64,000 bases of DNA from Myxococcus fulvus (GTDB lineage Bacteria; Myxococcota; Myxococcia; Myxococcales; Myxococcaceae): positions 248,001 to 312,000 of the forward strand of contig NZ_FOIB01000005.1 in NCBI RefSeq assembly GCF_900111765.1, in the 5' to 3' direction. Within the stretch, counting starts at the first letter, position 1. The number at the start of each line of letters is the position of its first letter. Of this stretch, positions 49,177 through 59,700 are shown one piece after another. The translations under genes were made by a program, and so were the position numbers. Under the pieces are notes generated by a model. The model was given only the letters and a program-made list of their open reading frames with translations. It was not told the DNA's origin and did no database searches.

Positions 49177-49285
49177 GCAACTTATCTACCTACATCTACC
49201 CCCACATACCTACGAGAAGGCTGCTCCCTGTTGCGCGGGGACATGGCACCATCCGGATTCCCCCCGTACCCCGGAGCCCCTCGTC

Positions 49286-49924
49286 TTGAGCCGCTTTCTG
49301 GTCGCCGCCGTCGCCCTCCTCCTGCCCACCCTGGCCCTGGCCGACGTGGACCCGCGCTTCGCCAAGCTGCGCGACGAAGCCGAGCCGCTGGGAGGCCTGG
49401 GGGCCTTCCTCGAGAAGTACATCGGCGCGTGTGAAGGGGCGCTGGTGGACCCGAAGTGCAAGTCGGACGCGGAGGCCTTCCGCAAGAAGTACCAGGGCAA
49501 GCGGCTGTACATGATCATCGGCGAGGACGACGCGACCATGCTGTCGCCGGGGCCGTACAACCCGGGCGCCGGGGAGTACACCATCAACATCACCCCGTTC
49601 TTCCCGGGCGGCCGCTACGCGCTCACCCACGGCGCCCCGAAGAAGCAGGACGGCAACGGCAACCCGGTGCTGCCCTTCCTCACCGTCACGGGCACGCTGC
49701 CGGAGGGGTGGAACGGCTCCATCTTCTCGCGCATGTTCTCCATGCGGCAGGTGCGCGCCCAGGTCGTCTTCACGCCGCAGGCCGTGTGGTCCCTGCCGAA
49801 GAAGGGCGGCGGGAAGAACCACGGCGTGACGGCCCGCATCGACGGGCTCATCCTCACCGAGGGCCGCACGGGCCACCCGCTGGGCCTGTGGCTCAACGGC
49901 AAGGACGCCAACGCCAGCCGCTAG
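49286..49924 (+). CDS. Exported protein of unknown function
   Basis: 212 residues from the TTG at 49286 (GGAG nine bases upstream), which gives a signal peptide (LSRFLVAAVALLLPTLALA) with cleavage before DVDPRF. Upstream in-frame codons exist but would bury the signal. Mature part has two Cys (in IGACEG and DPKCKS) likely to pair, and a soluble beta-rich C-terminal half with a basic KKGGGKNHG loop. I recognise no enzyme motif. The TTG start is unusual but fits the signal peptide best. Confidence 0.75.
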   Translation: MSRFLVAAVALLLPTLALADVDPRFAKLRDEAEPLGGLGAFLEKYIGACEGALVDPKCKSDAEAFRKKYQGKRLYMIIGEDDATMLSPGPYNPGAGEYTINITPFFPGGRYALTHGAPKKQDGNGNPVLPFLTVTGTLPEGWNGSIFSRMFSMRQVRAQVVFTPQAVWSLPKKGGGKNHGVTARIDGLILTEGRTGHPLGLWLNGKDANASR

Positions 49925-49946
49925 GCGGACGTCCTCGGGGGCTCCC

Positions 49947-51404
49947 TCACCGGGCGATGGCCAGGTACTGCTGGGAGTCCCCGCGCTTGACGCGCAGGAG
50001 GATGCTGGCCCCGGAGCTCCCCTTGGAGAGGGCCGCGCGCACCCCGGCCGCGTCCTTCACCCGCTTGCGGTTGACCTCCGTCACCACGTCGCCCATGCGC
50101 AGGCCCGCCGCCTCCGCGGGGCTTCTCGGCGACACCGCGGACACCAGCGCCCCGTCCCAGGCCACCTGGTTCAGCGGCGCGGCCACCTCGGGCGTCAAAT
50201 CCCGCAGCGTCAGCCCCAGGTCCTCGTCGCTCGTCACCCGCTGGACCAGCCCCTCGGCGGCCTCCTGCGCGGGGCGCTCCACCAGCCGCACCGCCACCTC
50301 CTGCGTCGTCCCCTGGCGCAGGAGCGTCAGCTTCGCCTCGGTGCCGGGCGCCAGCAGCGCCACCTTCCGCAGCAGCTGCAGGTAGGAGCCGATGGTGCGC
50401 CCGTTCACCGCCACCAGCCGGTCCCCGGAGCGGATGCCCGCCGCCGCCGCGGGGCTGCCCTGGTAGACGTCCTTCACCAGCGGGGCCCGGCGCTCGGCGC
50501 TCTCCCGGTCATCATTGACGATGACGCCCAGCCAGCCGCGCGTGAGCTTCCCGTTCTCCCGCAGGTTCGGCAGCAAATCCTTCACCAGGTTGATGGGCAC
50601 CGCGAAGCCGATGCCCTGCCCCTGGCTGATGATGGCGGTGTTCACCCCCACCACCTCGCCCTTCATGTTGAAGAGCGGCCCGCCGGAGTTGCCCGGGTTG
50701 ATGAGCGCGTCGGTCTGGATGAAGTCGTCGAACTGGCCCACGCCCAGCACGCGCTCCTTGGCCGAAATCATCCCGTGCGACACCGAGTGGTCCAACCCGA
50801 ACGGGTTGCCGATCGCCACCACCCAGTCCCCCACCTCCAGCCGGTCCGAGTCCCCCAGGTAGAGCGCGGGCAGGTCCCCCATCTCCGAGCCGCTGAGCCG
50901 CAGGAGCGCCACGTCCGTGGACGCGTCCCGGCCCACCACCTCGGCGGAGAACTCGCGGCCGTCCGACAGGCGCACGGCGATCTTGCTCGCCCCCGACACC
51001 ACGTGGCTGTTGGTGACGACCAGCCCGTCGGGCGTCAGCACGAAGCCCGAGCCCGTCGAGCGCTTCATCCCGGCCAGCCCGCTGTCCCGGGGGCTCACCG
51101 TGGTGATGTTGACGACGCCCGCCTCCACCGCGCGAATCAACGGCGCCAGCGACGTGGGCGGCACGAAGGCGGGCAGGCCCGTCTCTCCCGCGGGGCGCTC
51201 GCGCCACAGACCCAGCGCGCCGCCGGGGCGGGCCTCACCCGAGCCCTGGTACGAGAACCAGGCGGCGTGCTCTCGCATGCGCGCCTGCAGCCAGGGACCG
51301 ACCGGCCCCTCCTCGGCGGACGCCGCCAGGGGGAGCACGGCCAGGGACAACAGGACGAAGAGCAGTCGGGAAGCCACGAGGTGGCAGCTTATACGGCGGC
51401 GCAT
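49947..51404 (-). CDS. HtrA/Deg-type periplasmic serine protease
   Basis: 485 residues. Signal peptide (1-30, ending AASA), trypsin-like protease domain with the triad H134 (TNSHVV), D164 (STDVAL) and S240 (GNSGGP), then two PDZ domains (about 295-375 and 390-480). The usual periplasmic quality-control protease and chaperone of the S1C family. Lies downstream of grpE on the same strand with a 62-base gap, a protein-folding pairing. Confidence 0.95.
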   Translation of the reverse strand: MRRRISCHLVASRLLFVLLSLAVLPLAASAEEGPVGPWLQARMREHAAWFSYQGSGEARPGGALGLWRERPAGETGLPAFVPPTSLAPLIRAVEAGVVNITTVSPRDSGLAGMKRSTGSGFVLTPDGLVVTNSHVVSGASKIAVRLSDGREFSAEVVGRDASTDVALLRLSGSEMGDLPALYLGDSDRLEVGDWVVAIGNPFGLDHSVSHGMISAKERVLGVGQFDDFIQTDALINPGNSGGPLFNMKGEVVGVNTAIISQGQGIGFAVPINLVKDLLPNLRENGKLTRGWLGVIVNDDRESAERRAPLVKDVYQGSPAAAAGIRSGDRLVAVNGRTIGSYLQLLRKVALLAPGTEAKLTLLRQGTTQEVAVRLVERPAQEAAEGLVQRVTSDEDLGLTLRDLTPEVAAPLNQVAWDGALVSAVSPRSPAEAAGLRMGDVVTEVNRKRVKDAAGVRAALSKGSSGASILLRVKRGDSQQYLAIAR

Positions 51405-51466
51405 GACGAGCGACGGGAACAACCCGCCCCGCCGCCGTCTTCCTCGTTTTCCTTCCGGGGCCTGGC

Positions 51467-52102
51467 TCAGGCCTGGGCGGGCGCCACGTACTTGGCCACC
51501 TTCACCCGGGCCGGGCGGATGACGCGCTCCTTGAGCCGGTAGCCCGCGCGAATCTCCGCCACCACCTTCTGGTCCTCGTCGGGGGAGGCGGTGAGCTCCA
51601 TGTCCGTGGCCTCGGCCACGTTGGGGTCGAACGGCTGGCCCGTCACCGTGATCCGCTCGATGCCCATCCCCTGGGCCTTGCTCAGGAGCGAGTCGCGGAT
51701 CATCCGCACGCCCTGCGCCAGGGGCGAGTTGTCCTGGCCGCTCATGGAGAGGGCCCGGTCCAGCTCGTCGATGGCCTCCAGGAGCGCCACGGCCACGTTG
51801 CCGCGCTCCACGTCCATCATCCGCTCGCGCTCGCGGGTAAGCCGCTGCTTGAACTCCTCGCGGTCCTTGTTCACCGCCTGGTAGGCGCGCGCCAGCTCGT
51901 CCACCCGACGCCGGGAGGACTCCAGGTCGGCGCGCAGCCGCTCCTTCTCCGCGTCGGCCGCCTCGGAGACCACGTCGTCGGCGGGCGTCCGGGCTTCGGC
52001 CTCGCCCGCCGCACCGTCATCCGGGCCCGGCGGACCTCCGCCGTTGGCGGACTGGGCGTGCTGGGATTCCTGGGAGGCGTCGGGGTGCGAAGGACCGGAC
52101 AT
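51467..52102 (-). CDS. grpE: GrpE, nucleotide exchange factor of DnaK
   Basis: 211 residues. Long polar N-terminal part, coiled-coil region (about 50-110), and the beta-wing with GMGIERITVTGQPFDPNVAEA and YRLKERVIRPARVKVAK, the family signature. It releases ADP from DnaK. dnaK is not in the window. A sigma-70-like promoter with TTGACA lies 60-90 bases upstream; I see no CIRCE element. Confidence 0.95.
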   Translation of the reverse strand: MSGPSHPDASQESQHAQSANGGGPPGPDDGAAGEAEARTPADDVVSEAADAEKERLRADLESSRRRVDELARAYQAVNKDREEFKQRLTRERERMMDVERGNVAVALLEAIDELDRALSMSGQDNSPLAQGVRMIRDSLLSKAQGMGIERITVTGQPFDPNVAEATDMELTASPDEDQKVVAEIRAGYRLKERVIRPARVKVAKYVAPAQA

Positions 52103-52163
52103 GTCGAACCTGAAGTCGAGGTGGAGGAGCGCGCTTCACGCGCGGGTAGGCGTCAACAGGCGC

Positions 52164-52191
52164 AACCTAACCGCGCGCGAGTGCGTGTCAA
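52164..52191 (-). promoter_or_regulatory. Candidate promoter of grpE
   Basis: Minus strand TTGACA, 16-base spacer, TAGGTT. Perfect -35, moderate -10. It lies right after the upstream small gene's stop codon, so grpE can be read independently. Confidence 0.5.
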
Positions 52192-52200
52192 CGAGCGGAG

Positions 52201-52443
52201 CTAGTGCTCCTGGGCGGCGGGGGACTCGGCCATGAACCCATGGTCGACCTGTCCCGTCACCTCGTCGATGATCTCCACCTGGGCGGCCCGCAGCGAGTAG
52301 TAGAGGAGCCAGCGCTCCGCCGCCGTCAACGTCCCCGCCGGCAGCGCCTCCTCTATCTCCTGAACCGTGAGCCGCCCCTCCTTGAGCCCCTTCGCGAAGA
52401 GGGCCTTCCGGGCCATGTAGCTCTTGCCGATCCTGTTCTCCAC
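52201..52443 (-). CDS. Small protein resembling sigma-70 region 1.1
   Basis: 80 residues from the GTG at 52443, which has a perfect AAAGGAGG eight bases upstream. The sequence LFAKGLKEGRLTVQEIEEAL, then a helix around TAAERWLLYYSLR and VEIIDE, follows the layout of sigma-70 region 1.1 (a short helical DNA-mimic domain with the closing IEVVDE-like strand). No other sigma region is present. If the likeness is real it could bind RNA polymerase or a sigma factor. It lies about 100 bases upstream of grpE and about 110 downstream of ftsH, on their strand. Confidence 0.6.
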   Translation of the reverse strand: MENRIGKSYMARKALFAKGLKEGRLTVQEIEEALPAGTLTAAERWLLYYSLRAAQVEIIDEVTGQVDHGFMAESPAAQEH

Positions 52444-52551
52444 GGCGACGCCTCCTTTAGGTCTCAAGATAATTTCGCCCCCCGGACACCGCAGGAATGT
52501 GCGGTGGCGGGGGGCGTGGGCCAGGCCGGAGAGCAGGCGCCCGGACGTCGA

Positions 52552-54606
52552 CTACGAGTCCAGGGGCTTGTCGGCGTGCTGCGTCGGTGGAGGCGGCTCG
52601 TCGTTGCTGCCCACCGGGTGGGCGGAGATGACCTGGCGGGCCTCGGGGTGCAACAGCCCCCGCTGCGCCAGGACCTTGGGGCCGAGGATGGACGCCATCG
52701 TGTCCTCCTCCACCACCTCCACCGCGAGCAGCCGCGCCGCCAGCGCCTGCACCTTGTCCCGGTGCGTGCCGAGCACCTCGCGGGCCCGGTCCAGCGCCTC
52801 GCTGACGAGCTTGCGGACCTCCTCGTCGATCATCCGCGCCGTCTGCTCGGAGTATGTCCGCGACTCGGGCAGGCCCGCGGAGCGCAGGAAGTTGGGGCCA
52901 TGGTCCGCGCTGAGCGCCACGGGGCCCAGCGTGCTCATGCCGTAGTCGCGCACCATCATCTTCGCGATTTCAGTGGCCTGCCGGATGTCGTTGGACGCGC
53001 CGGTGGACACCTCGCCGATGAAGATCTCCTCCGCGGCGCGGCCGCCCATCATCCCCGCCATCTTGTCGCGCAGCTCGTCCAGCGACATGAGGTAGCGGTC
53101 CTCCAGGGGCAGCGACATGGTGTAGCCCAGCGCCGCGAGCCCGCGCGGGATGATGGAGACCTTCGTCACCCGCTCGGCGTGCGGCAGCATCCACCCCACC
53201 ACCGCGTGGCCCGCCTCGTGGTGCGCGACGATCTCCTTCTCGCGCTCGTTCATCCGGCGGTTCTTCTTCTCCAGGCCCGCGACGACGCGCTCGATGGCCT
53301 CCTCGAAGTCCGCCCGCATCACCGCGTCGCGGTTGCGTCGGGCCGCCAGCAGCGCCGCCTCGTTCACCACGTTGGCCAGGTCCGCGCCCGCGAAGCCCGG
53401 CGTGCGCGAGGCGATGGTCTTCAGGTCCACGTCCGGGCCCAGCTTCACGCCGCGGGCGTGGATCTCCAGCACCCGCTCGCGACCGCGCTTGTCCGGACGG
53501 TCCACCAGCACCTGCCGGTCGAAGCGGCCCGGCCGCATCAGCGCGCTGTCCAGAATCTCCGGGCGGTTGGTCGCCGCCAGGATGATGAGGCCCGCGCGGC
53601 TGTCGAAGCCGTCCATCTCCGCCAGGAGCTGGTTGAGCGTCTGCTCGCGCTCGTCATGGCCGCCGGCCACGCCCGAGTTGCGGCTCTTGCCGATGGCGTC
53701 CAGCTCGTCGATGAAGATGATGCAGGGCGCCTTGGCCGTGGCCTGGGCGAACAAGTCGCGAACGCGGGCCGCGCCCACGCCGACGAACATCTCCACGAAC
53801 TCCGAGCCGGACAGGCTGAAGAACGGCACGCCCGCCTCGCCCGCCACCGCGCGCGCCAGCAGCGTCTTGCCCGTGCCCGGCGGGCCCACCAGCAGCACAC
53901 CCTTGGGGATGCGGCCACCCAGGCGGCGGAACTTCTCCGGCGTCTTGAGGAACTCGACGATTTCGCGCAGCTCGTCCACCGCCTCGTCCACGCCCGCCAC
54001 GTCCTTGAAGCCCACGCCGGTGTCGGCCTCGGCCTGCACCTTGGCGCGCGTCTTCCCGAAGCTCATGACGCTCTGCGGACCCTGGCCCATGCCGCCGGCC
54101 ACCCGGCGCATCATGAAGCTCCAGAAGAGGAAGAACAGGCCCAGCGGCAACAGCCATATCCAGAGGGCCTCGCCCAGGCCGGACTGCGGCACCGCCTCGA
54201 ACTGGACGCCCTTCTGCTCGAGCAGCGGCACCAGCGACTCGTCTCCCTGGACGCGGTAGGCCATCCACGGCAACGCGCTGGGCTCGCCTCGCAGCGGACG
54301 CTCACCCTGCGCCGGCGGAGGCGGCTGGGCGGTGTCCTTGAGGAAGCCCTTCACCCACTCGTTGGAGATCTGAACCCGGCTGAAGTTGCCGGACTCCACC
54401 GCGTCCCGGAACTGGCTGTAGCTCACCCGGCGGACGCCCGCGTCCTGGAACACGTTCCGGAAGAGAAGGAAGCCCAGGACGAGCAGCAGGATGTAGCCCA
54501 GCGGTGAGCCGAACTTGAACCCCTTGCCCGGCGTCCCTGGCTTGTCGGACTTCTTTCCCCGCGGGCTCACACCCGGCGGGAGATCCTGTGGCTTCATCGT
54601 CGGCAC
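52552..54606 (-). CDS. ftsH: ATP-dependent membrane protease FtsH
   Basis: 684 residues. Two membrane segments (about 36-53 and 147-166) enclose a periplasmic domain; then AAA module with Walker A GPPGTGKT (241-248), Walker [12 protein letters not shown] (297-306), SRH, and a zinc metalloprotease domain with HEAGH (463-467). Degrades membrane and regulatory proteins. The GTG at 54606 fits the GGGAGG ribosome site better than the ATG three codons later. Possible promoter: minus strand TTGACG-N16-CATCTT at 54672-54699. Confidence 0.97.
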   Translation of the reverse strand: MPTMKPQDLPPGVSPRGKKSDKPGTPGKGFKFGSPLGYILLLVLGFLLFRNVFQDAGVRRVSYSQFRDAVESGNFSRVQISNEWVKGFLKDTAQPPPPAQGERPLRGEPSALPWMAYRVQGDESLVPLLEQKGVQFEAVPQSGLGEALWIWLLPLGLFFLFWSFMMRRVAGGMGQGPQSVMSFGKTRAKVQAEADTGVGFKDVAGVDEAVDELREIVEFLKTPEKFRRLGGRIPKGVLLVGPPGTGKTLLARAVAGEAGVPFFSLSGSEFVEMFVGVGAARVRDLFAQATAKAPCIIFIDELDAIGKSRNSGVAGGHDEREQTLNQLLAEMDGFDSRAGLIILAATNRPEILDSALMRPGRFDRQVLVDRPDKRGRERVLEIHARGVKLGPDVDLKTIASRTPGFAGADLANVVNEAALLAARRNRDAVMRADFEEAIERVVAGLEKKNRRMNEREKEIVAHHEAGHAVVGWMLPHAERVTKVSIIPRGLAALGYTMSLPLEDRYLMSLDELRDKMAGMMGGRAAEEIFIGEVSTGASNDIRQATEIAKMMVRDYGMSTLGPVALSADHGPNFLRSAGLPESRTYSEQTARMIDEEVRKLVSEALDRAREVLGTHRDKVQALAARLLAVEVVEEDTMASILGPKVLAQRGLLHPEARQVISAHPVGSNDEPPPPTQHADKPLDS

Positions 54607-54671
54607 GCTCGCCCTCCCCCTCCCCGCTCATTCGGGCCCCGTGCCCGGATGGCGTCACACTCAGCCGGGCA

Positions 54672-54699
54672 AAGATGTTCACCGGCGCCAGAGCGTCAA
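54672..54699 (-). promoter_or_regulatory. Candidate promoter of ftsH
   Basis: Minus strand TTGACG, 16-base spacer, CATCTT, about 70 bases before the start codon. The -35 is good, the -10 weak. Confidence 0.3.
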
Positions 54700-54746
54700 C
54701 CCGTTGGACGGTTTCCCTGCACCCCGGACGGACCCGAGTCGCGAGA

Positions 54747-55679
54747 TCAGCGACACCCGACGCGCCACAAGGGTTGACCGGTGAACTCCGTACCCAGCAG
54801 ATACCCCTCGCCATCCGACAGGTACGACACCGCCTCGGCCTGCGCCTGGGGTCCGCCCGGCACCTCGACGAGCGAGCCCTTCAAGAGCGACTCGAGGTCC
54901 TCCGCCCCCGGCTGGCGCAGCTCCCACACGCGCGAGTAGGTGCGAATCAACATCCGCTGTCCGGAGGCCTGCAGCGACGCGCCCGTCGACGCGCGGTCCA
55001 CGCCCCCGGGCGCCTCCAGCGTGCCCAGCTTCGTCGCCTGGATGGTGGCGCCGGGCTTCAAGCCGTCCAGCGCGAACACGTCCCCCAGCGAGCGCCGCGT
55101 CTTGGTGAGGACCATGAGCCGCCCCGAGCGCGCGTCCGCCACCAGCGCCTCCACGTCATGGGCGCCGTCCGGATAGGTGAAGGCCAGCACCTCCACGGAC
55201 ACCGTCGCGTCGCCGAGCGCGTCCGGCTCCGGCAGCCGGTACAGGCGCACCTGGTCGCGAAGCTCGAAGTTGTCGCCCGTGTCCGCCAGGAAGACACACG
55301 TGCGCGTCTCCCCGGGTGAGCACGGCCCCACCGCCACGTCCTCCAAGTCCTTGGGCTGCGCGCCGGTGAGCTTCAGCCGGGCCCGAACGCGGCCGGTCTC
55401 GTCGATGGCGAACAGCTCGAAGTCGTTGCCGGAGTCGTTGTGCGCCCAGAAGACGCCGGGGAAACGGCGGCTGGCGGCCAGGCCGGACAGCTCCGGCAGC
55501 TCGGAGGGCACCTCACCGGTGCGCAGCGGCACGCCGTACTGGGTGCACCCGGGCAGGCCCGTCGCGGGGGGCTGGGAGCCGGCGTCCTCGACGCCCGAGT
55601 CGGGCGGCAGGGGCTTGGGGCTGGAGCAACCGGAGAGCCCCATCCCCAGGAGGAGGGCCCAGGTCCAGCGGGGCCACAC
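54747..55679 (-). CDS. Lipoprotein with predicted beta-propeller fold
   Basis: 310 residues. Lipoprotein signal with LSGC (Cys18), a short Pro/Ser linker, then repeated blades with the pattern SGLAAS..FWAHNDSGNDFELFAIDETG, DLEDVAVGP and HDVEALVADARSG, typical of propellers of the SdiA-regulated/phytase-like type. Function unknown; an outer-membrane surface or periplasmic sensor or hydrolase is possible. GTG start two bases after the Nudix stop, so the two form an operon. Confidence 0.8.
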   Translation of the reverse strand: MWPRWTWALLLGMGLSGCSSPKPLPPDSGVEDAGSQPPATGLPGCTQYGVPLRTGEVPSELPELSGLAASRRFPGVFWAHNDSGNDFELFAIDETGRVRARLKLTGAQPKDLEDVAVGPCSPGETRTCVFLADTGDNFELRDQVRLYRLPEPDALGDATVSVEVLAFTYPDGAHDVEALVADARSGRLMVLTKTRRSLGDVFALDGLKPGATIQATKLGTLEAPGGVDRASTGASLQASGQRMLIRTYSRVWELRQPGAEDLESLLKGSLVEVPGGPQAQAEAVSYLSDGEGYLLGTEFTGQPLWRVGCR

Positions 55680-55680
55680 G

Positions 55681-56088
55681 TCAGGAGTCCAGGTCCAGCA
55701 GCTTCGCCAGCGTCTTGGCGTCCGCGTCGGGGAAGCGGTACTGCGACATCTCCTCCAGCGTCACCCAGCGGTGGTCATGCACGCGCAGGTGGCGGATGTG
55801 GTGCTCGGACTCGGCCAGACGGCAGCGGAACACGCGGAAGTCGATGTCGTAGGTGGGATACTCGTGGCGGGTGTGCATGGCCTGGTCGAGCACCTCCACG
55901 GCCACCCCCATCTCCTCGTGGATCTCCCGGATGAGCGCCTCGGGGTCGCTCTCCCCCTCTTCCACCCGTCCGCCGGGGAACTCCCACAGCAGAGGGAGCG
56001 ACGCGGTAGGGGGGCGCTGGGTGATGAGGTAGCGTCCCTGCTCGTTCTCGAGCATCGCACCGACGACGCGGACGTGGCGACGGGCCAT
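55681..56088 (-). CDS. Nudix hydrolase (MutT-like)
   Basis: 135 residues from the ATG at 56088 (AGGAG upstream). Complete Nudix box at about 39-61 (GGRVEEGESDPEALIREIHEEMG) with the catalytic REIHEE. N-terminus MARRHVRVVGAMLENEQGRYL and LLWEFPGG resemble MutT-type 8-oxo-dGTP or CTP pyrophosphatases. Removes pyrophosphate from nucleotide derivatives; exact substrate cannot be told. Confidence 0.9.
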   Translation of the reverse strand: MARRHVRVVGAMLENEQGRYLITQRPPTASLPLLWEFPGGRVEEGESDPEALIREIHEEMGVAVEVLDQAMHTRHEYPTYDIDFRVFRCRLAESEHHIRHLRVHDHRWVTLEEMSQYRFPDADAKTLAKLLDLDS

Positions 56089-56360
56089 TCGCTTCTCCTG
56101 ACTCCTGGGCAGGCCAACGAGGGAGGGGCGGCCTAACACAGCCCCCGCCCGGCGCCAATGCCACAGCCCCCTTTCAGGCAGCCTACGCACGCCCCAGGCA
56201 GGCGCCCAGCCCTCCTCCAGGGCGGCCCTCCGCCCTGCGCCGGGCACCCGGCCGGCCAAGGTCTCCCCGGCTCCGACTCCAGCCCCACGTCAGTGTTGGA
56301 GGTCGGGCGTCGGCGACAAAGCATGTGGTGAATTGGATGACGAGCGGGCCGGATGGCGTC

Positions 56361-56612
56361 ATGCTCGCGTCCATGAAGACGAGTCGCGCGGAAAGGGCCG
56401 AGGTGCTCGGGGCGGCACTGAAGGCCGCCCGCCAGGCAAAGGGGTTCGGCATGGAGGAAGTCGCCGAGCGCCTGGAGATGCCCGTGGAGGTTCTTTCCCG
56501 AGTGGAACGCGGGGTGATGGTGCCCACCATCTCCACCCTGGTACGGCTGTGCATCATCCTCCGGTTGGATCCGGACAATCTGCCGGAGGAGCTGCCGGAG
56601 ATGAGTGACTGA
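56361..56612 (+). CDS. XRE-family helix-turn-helix protein
   Basis: About 83 residues; start uncertain (GTG 56325, ATG 56337, 56361 or 56373 in frame). The HTH follows the Cro/CI pattern: ALKAARQAKGFGMEEVAERL, then EVLSRVERGVMVPTISTLVRL. The acidic tail ends ELPEMSD. A small stand-alone DNA-binding regulator; target unknown. Divergent from the Nudix gene. Confidence 0.8.
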   Translation: MLASMKTSRAERAEVLGAALKAARQAKGFGMEEVAERLEMPVEVLSRVERGVMVPTISTLVRLCIILRLDPDNLPEELPEMSD

Positions 56613-56746
56613 GGATGCGTCCGGAAGTGTGCCGGGACGAGGGCTGATGGCCCCGCCTGGAGCTTGATGGACGGGGGAAAGCTGAGCGGCGATGCTTCGA
56701 CGGGCCCGCTCGCACGTCGGACTCCCTCTCCCCCTCGCCGCCACCG

Positions 56747-59700
56747 ATGCGCTGTCCCGCCTGTCATCGTCGTGTGGTGGAGCGCTGTCCCCTCCACCCC
56801 ACGGCCGAGCTCCCACCGAGAGCCCCCCCGGCGCCCCCTTCGGACGTCCCGGGATACCAGCGGGGTGTCTCCGTGGGACGAGGCGGCTTCGGGCGTGTGC
56901 TCGCCGCGCGACGGGAGTCCGATGGCCGACCCGTGGCCCTCAAGGTGCTGGAGCCGCTCGCCGTGGAGCGACTGGCGCGGGAGCTGGAGGCGCTGCGACG
57001 CATCGGCCCGCCCGTGACGCCGGAGTTGTTGGGAGAGGCCCGCACGCTGGCGGGTGAGCCGGTGGTGGTGATGGAGCTGATCGCCGGGCAGACACTCGCG
57101 CAGCGGTTGGCGGAGCAGCCCCGGTCGGGCGCGATGTCTTGGGCCGAGGCGAGGCCGGTGATGATCGCCCTGGCGCGCGCGCTGGCGCGGGTGCATGCCG
57201 CGTCGGTGGTGCACCGCGACCTCAAGCCGGAGAACATCATGCTCTCCGGAGAGCGGCTCGTCCTGGTGGACTTCGGATTGGCGCGCCTGAGCGCGGAGCG
57301 GGACGAAGCACCCGCGCCGACGGTGACAAGGACCGGGCAGCGACTGGGCACGCCCGAGTACATGGCGCCGGAGCAGTGCCTCGACGCGCGAGCCATCGAT
57401 GCGCGTGCGGACCTTTATGGGTTGGGCGTCGTCTACTTCGAGCTGCTGTGTGGGCGTCCGCCGTTCGTGGGAGACACCGCGTCGGTGCTCCAGGCGCATG
57501 TCGCCCGGCGGCCACCGGTGCTCTCGAAGCTGACGCCGTGGGAGGTGCCGCTCGAGGCGGAAGTTCTGGTGTCCCGCTTGCTGGCGAAGGCCCCCGAGGA
57601 GCGTGGGCCCGGCGCGGCGGACGTGGCGGATGCGCTCGAAGCAGTGGTCCGGACGGGGGCCTCCGCGCGGCCACAGGTCAGCGCGACGCAAAGCGCGGAC
57701 GGGGCGGATGCGCTCGAAGCCATGCCCCGGATGGCGACCTCCTCCTCGCCACAGGTCAGCGTGCCACAAAGCGCGGACGGGGGTGTGCTGGGGGCCTCCG
57801 CACCAGTGCCGGAGACGTCCGAACCGCGCACGGTCGCCACGACGCGTGAGAGCTCCCCTCCCCTTACACAGGCCTCGGCACAACAAACCAGGGACGTCGC
57901 CCTGCTGGGCATCAAGACTCCGCTCGATGTCCCCACACTCCGGGGACTCCTCACGAGCACCGGCGCGGAGCTGGCGCGCATGGAGCCGGGGCTCGCCATC
58001 TTCGCGTTTCCCCATGCGCCCCAAGTCGAGTCGGGTCTGCGCACCGCGCTCAAGGTCGCGGAGGCTCTGGCAAGCCAGCTTCCTCCCGGCTCGATGCGCG
58101 TCGTGCACCAGGCGCGGATCCGCGTGCGCGAGCGAGGTGGCCGATGGGTCCTCGGTGGCGTCGCGCTCGAACAGGTAGGCAGGTGGTGGCCCGAACCCGC
58201 GACCCCATCCGACACGCTCCTGCTGACGTCCGGAGCGCGTGAACAACTCGGAGCACTCGAGCCTGGCGGCACACCCACACCATCGGACCTCGCACCTCTC
58301 CCCATCGCAACCCTGAAGGGCCGCGACGCTGAGCTGGACTGGCTGCGCGCGGGCATCGCGAAGGTGCGCACACAGCGCTCGCCGATGTTGCTGACCCTGC
58401 TGGGCGACGAAGGGCTCGGCAAGACGCGGCTGTTGACCGACCTCCGCGGTGAGCTGCTGACAGAAGACGCCCTGTCCACGCTGCTGGTGGGAGCGCAGCG
58501 GGACGAGGGCAGCGCCTCCGAGAGTGGCTTGGGCCACCTCATCGCAACCCTCCTCGGCCTGCCACCGACCACGTCTTCCGACGAAGGAGTGCGGCGACTC
58601 ATCGAGAGCACGAACGCGACGCTGGACCTCGCGAACGCGCATCCGGCGGCGCGCCGACAGCACCTTGCACGAGCGCTCGCGTCGCACCTGCGCCGCCGTG
58701 CCGAGGAGCGCCCCCTGGTGCTGCTCGTGGACGATGCGGAGACGCTGGACCCCACCGCGCTCGACGCGCTGGAGCTGGCCACGCTCTCCGGCCTCACCTC
58801 GCCGCTGTGCATCGTCCTCACCGGACGCCGTCGCCTCCTGGAGCTGCGCCCGTACCTCGGCGAGCGCGCGGCGGACAGCGCCCGACGCACGCTCGCGCCC
58901 CTCGATGATGAGGCCGCGAGCCATGTGCTGCGACAGCTCCTGAGTCCCGTGGACGTGCCCGCGGAGAGCATGCTCCGTGAGCTGGTGGAGCGCTGTGGAG
59001 GCTCGCCGCTGCGCCTGGTGGAGACGGTCCGCGCGCTGAGGGCCGCCGGTGCCATCCGGACCCGCGCTGGTGGAGGGGGTTACCTCGCGGCGGAGGCCCT
59101 GGATGCCCTGGCCGTGGAGAGCCCGGACGAGCGCGTGGCGGAGCGCGGCCTCCTGGCCCTGCCCTCCGGACTGCGCGCGTTGCTCCAGGTGGCGGCCGTG
59201 CTCGGCGAGGACGTTCGGTGGGAGGAGCTGTCGGCCACGCTCACCCGACTCGACGGAAGCGAGGCGCTGGACCTCTCCCTGGACCCGGGCGTCGGACTGG
59301 AACGACTGGCGCGGCTCGGGATGCTGGAGCCCCGAGGCCTCCGACGCTGGCGCTTCGAGCACACCCTGTTGCGCGAGGCCTTCGCCGCGAGGCTGCCTGG
59401 AGCGCTCCGTCGCCGCATCTGCGCCGCCGCCCTGGAGTCCCTGCCCGACGCCCCCTTGCCCCGGCGCGCCCGATGGGCCGAGGGCGCGGGCGAGACACTG
59501 CTGGCGCTCGACCTCCACCACGCGCTGGCGGAGTCGAGCCGCCGTGGACACCGGCTGCTCGATGCCGAGCGGCACTTCTCCGCCGCGTTGGAGTGCGCGC
59601 CTCGCGAGCACGACGTGCGTCGCTTGGAGCTGCTGTCGGGCCGGGGCCGCGTCCGCTACCGACTCCAGCGCATCGACGACGCGCTCGAGGACCTGCGCGA

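Noticed and set aside
52103-52200. CIRCE heat-shock operator in front of grpE
   Set aside because: Only a GAGTGC-like half is present; the inverted partner is missing.
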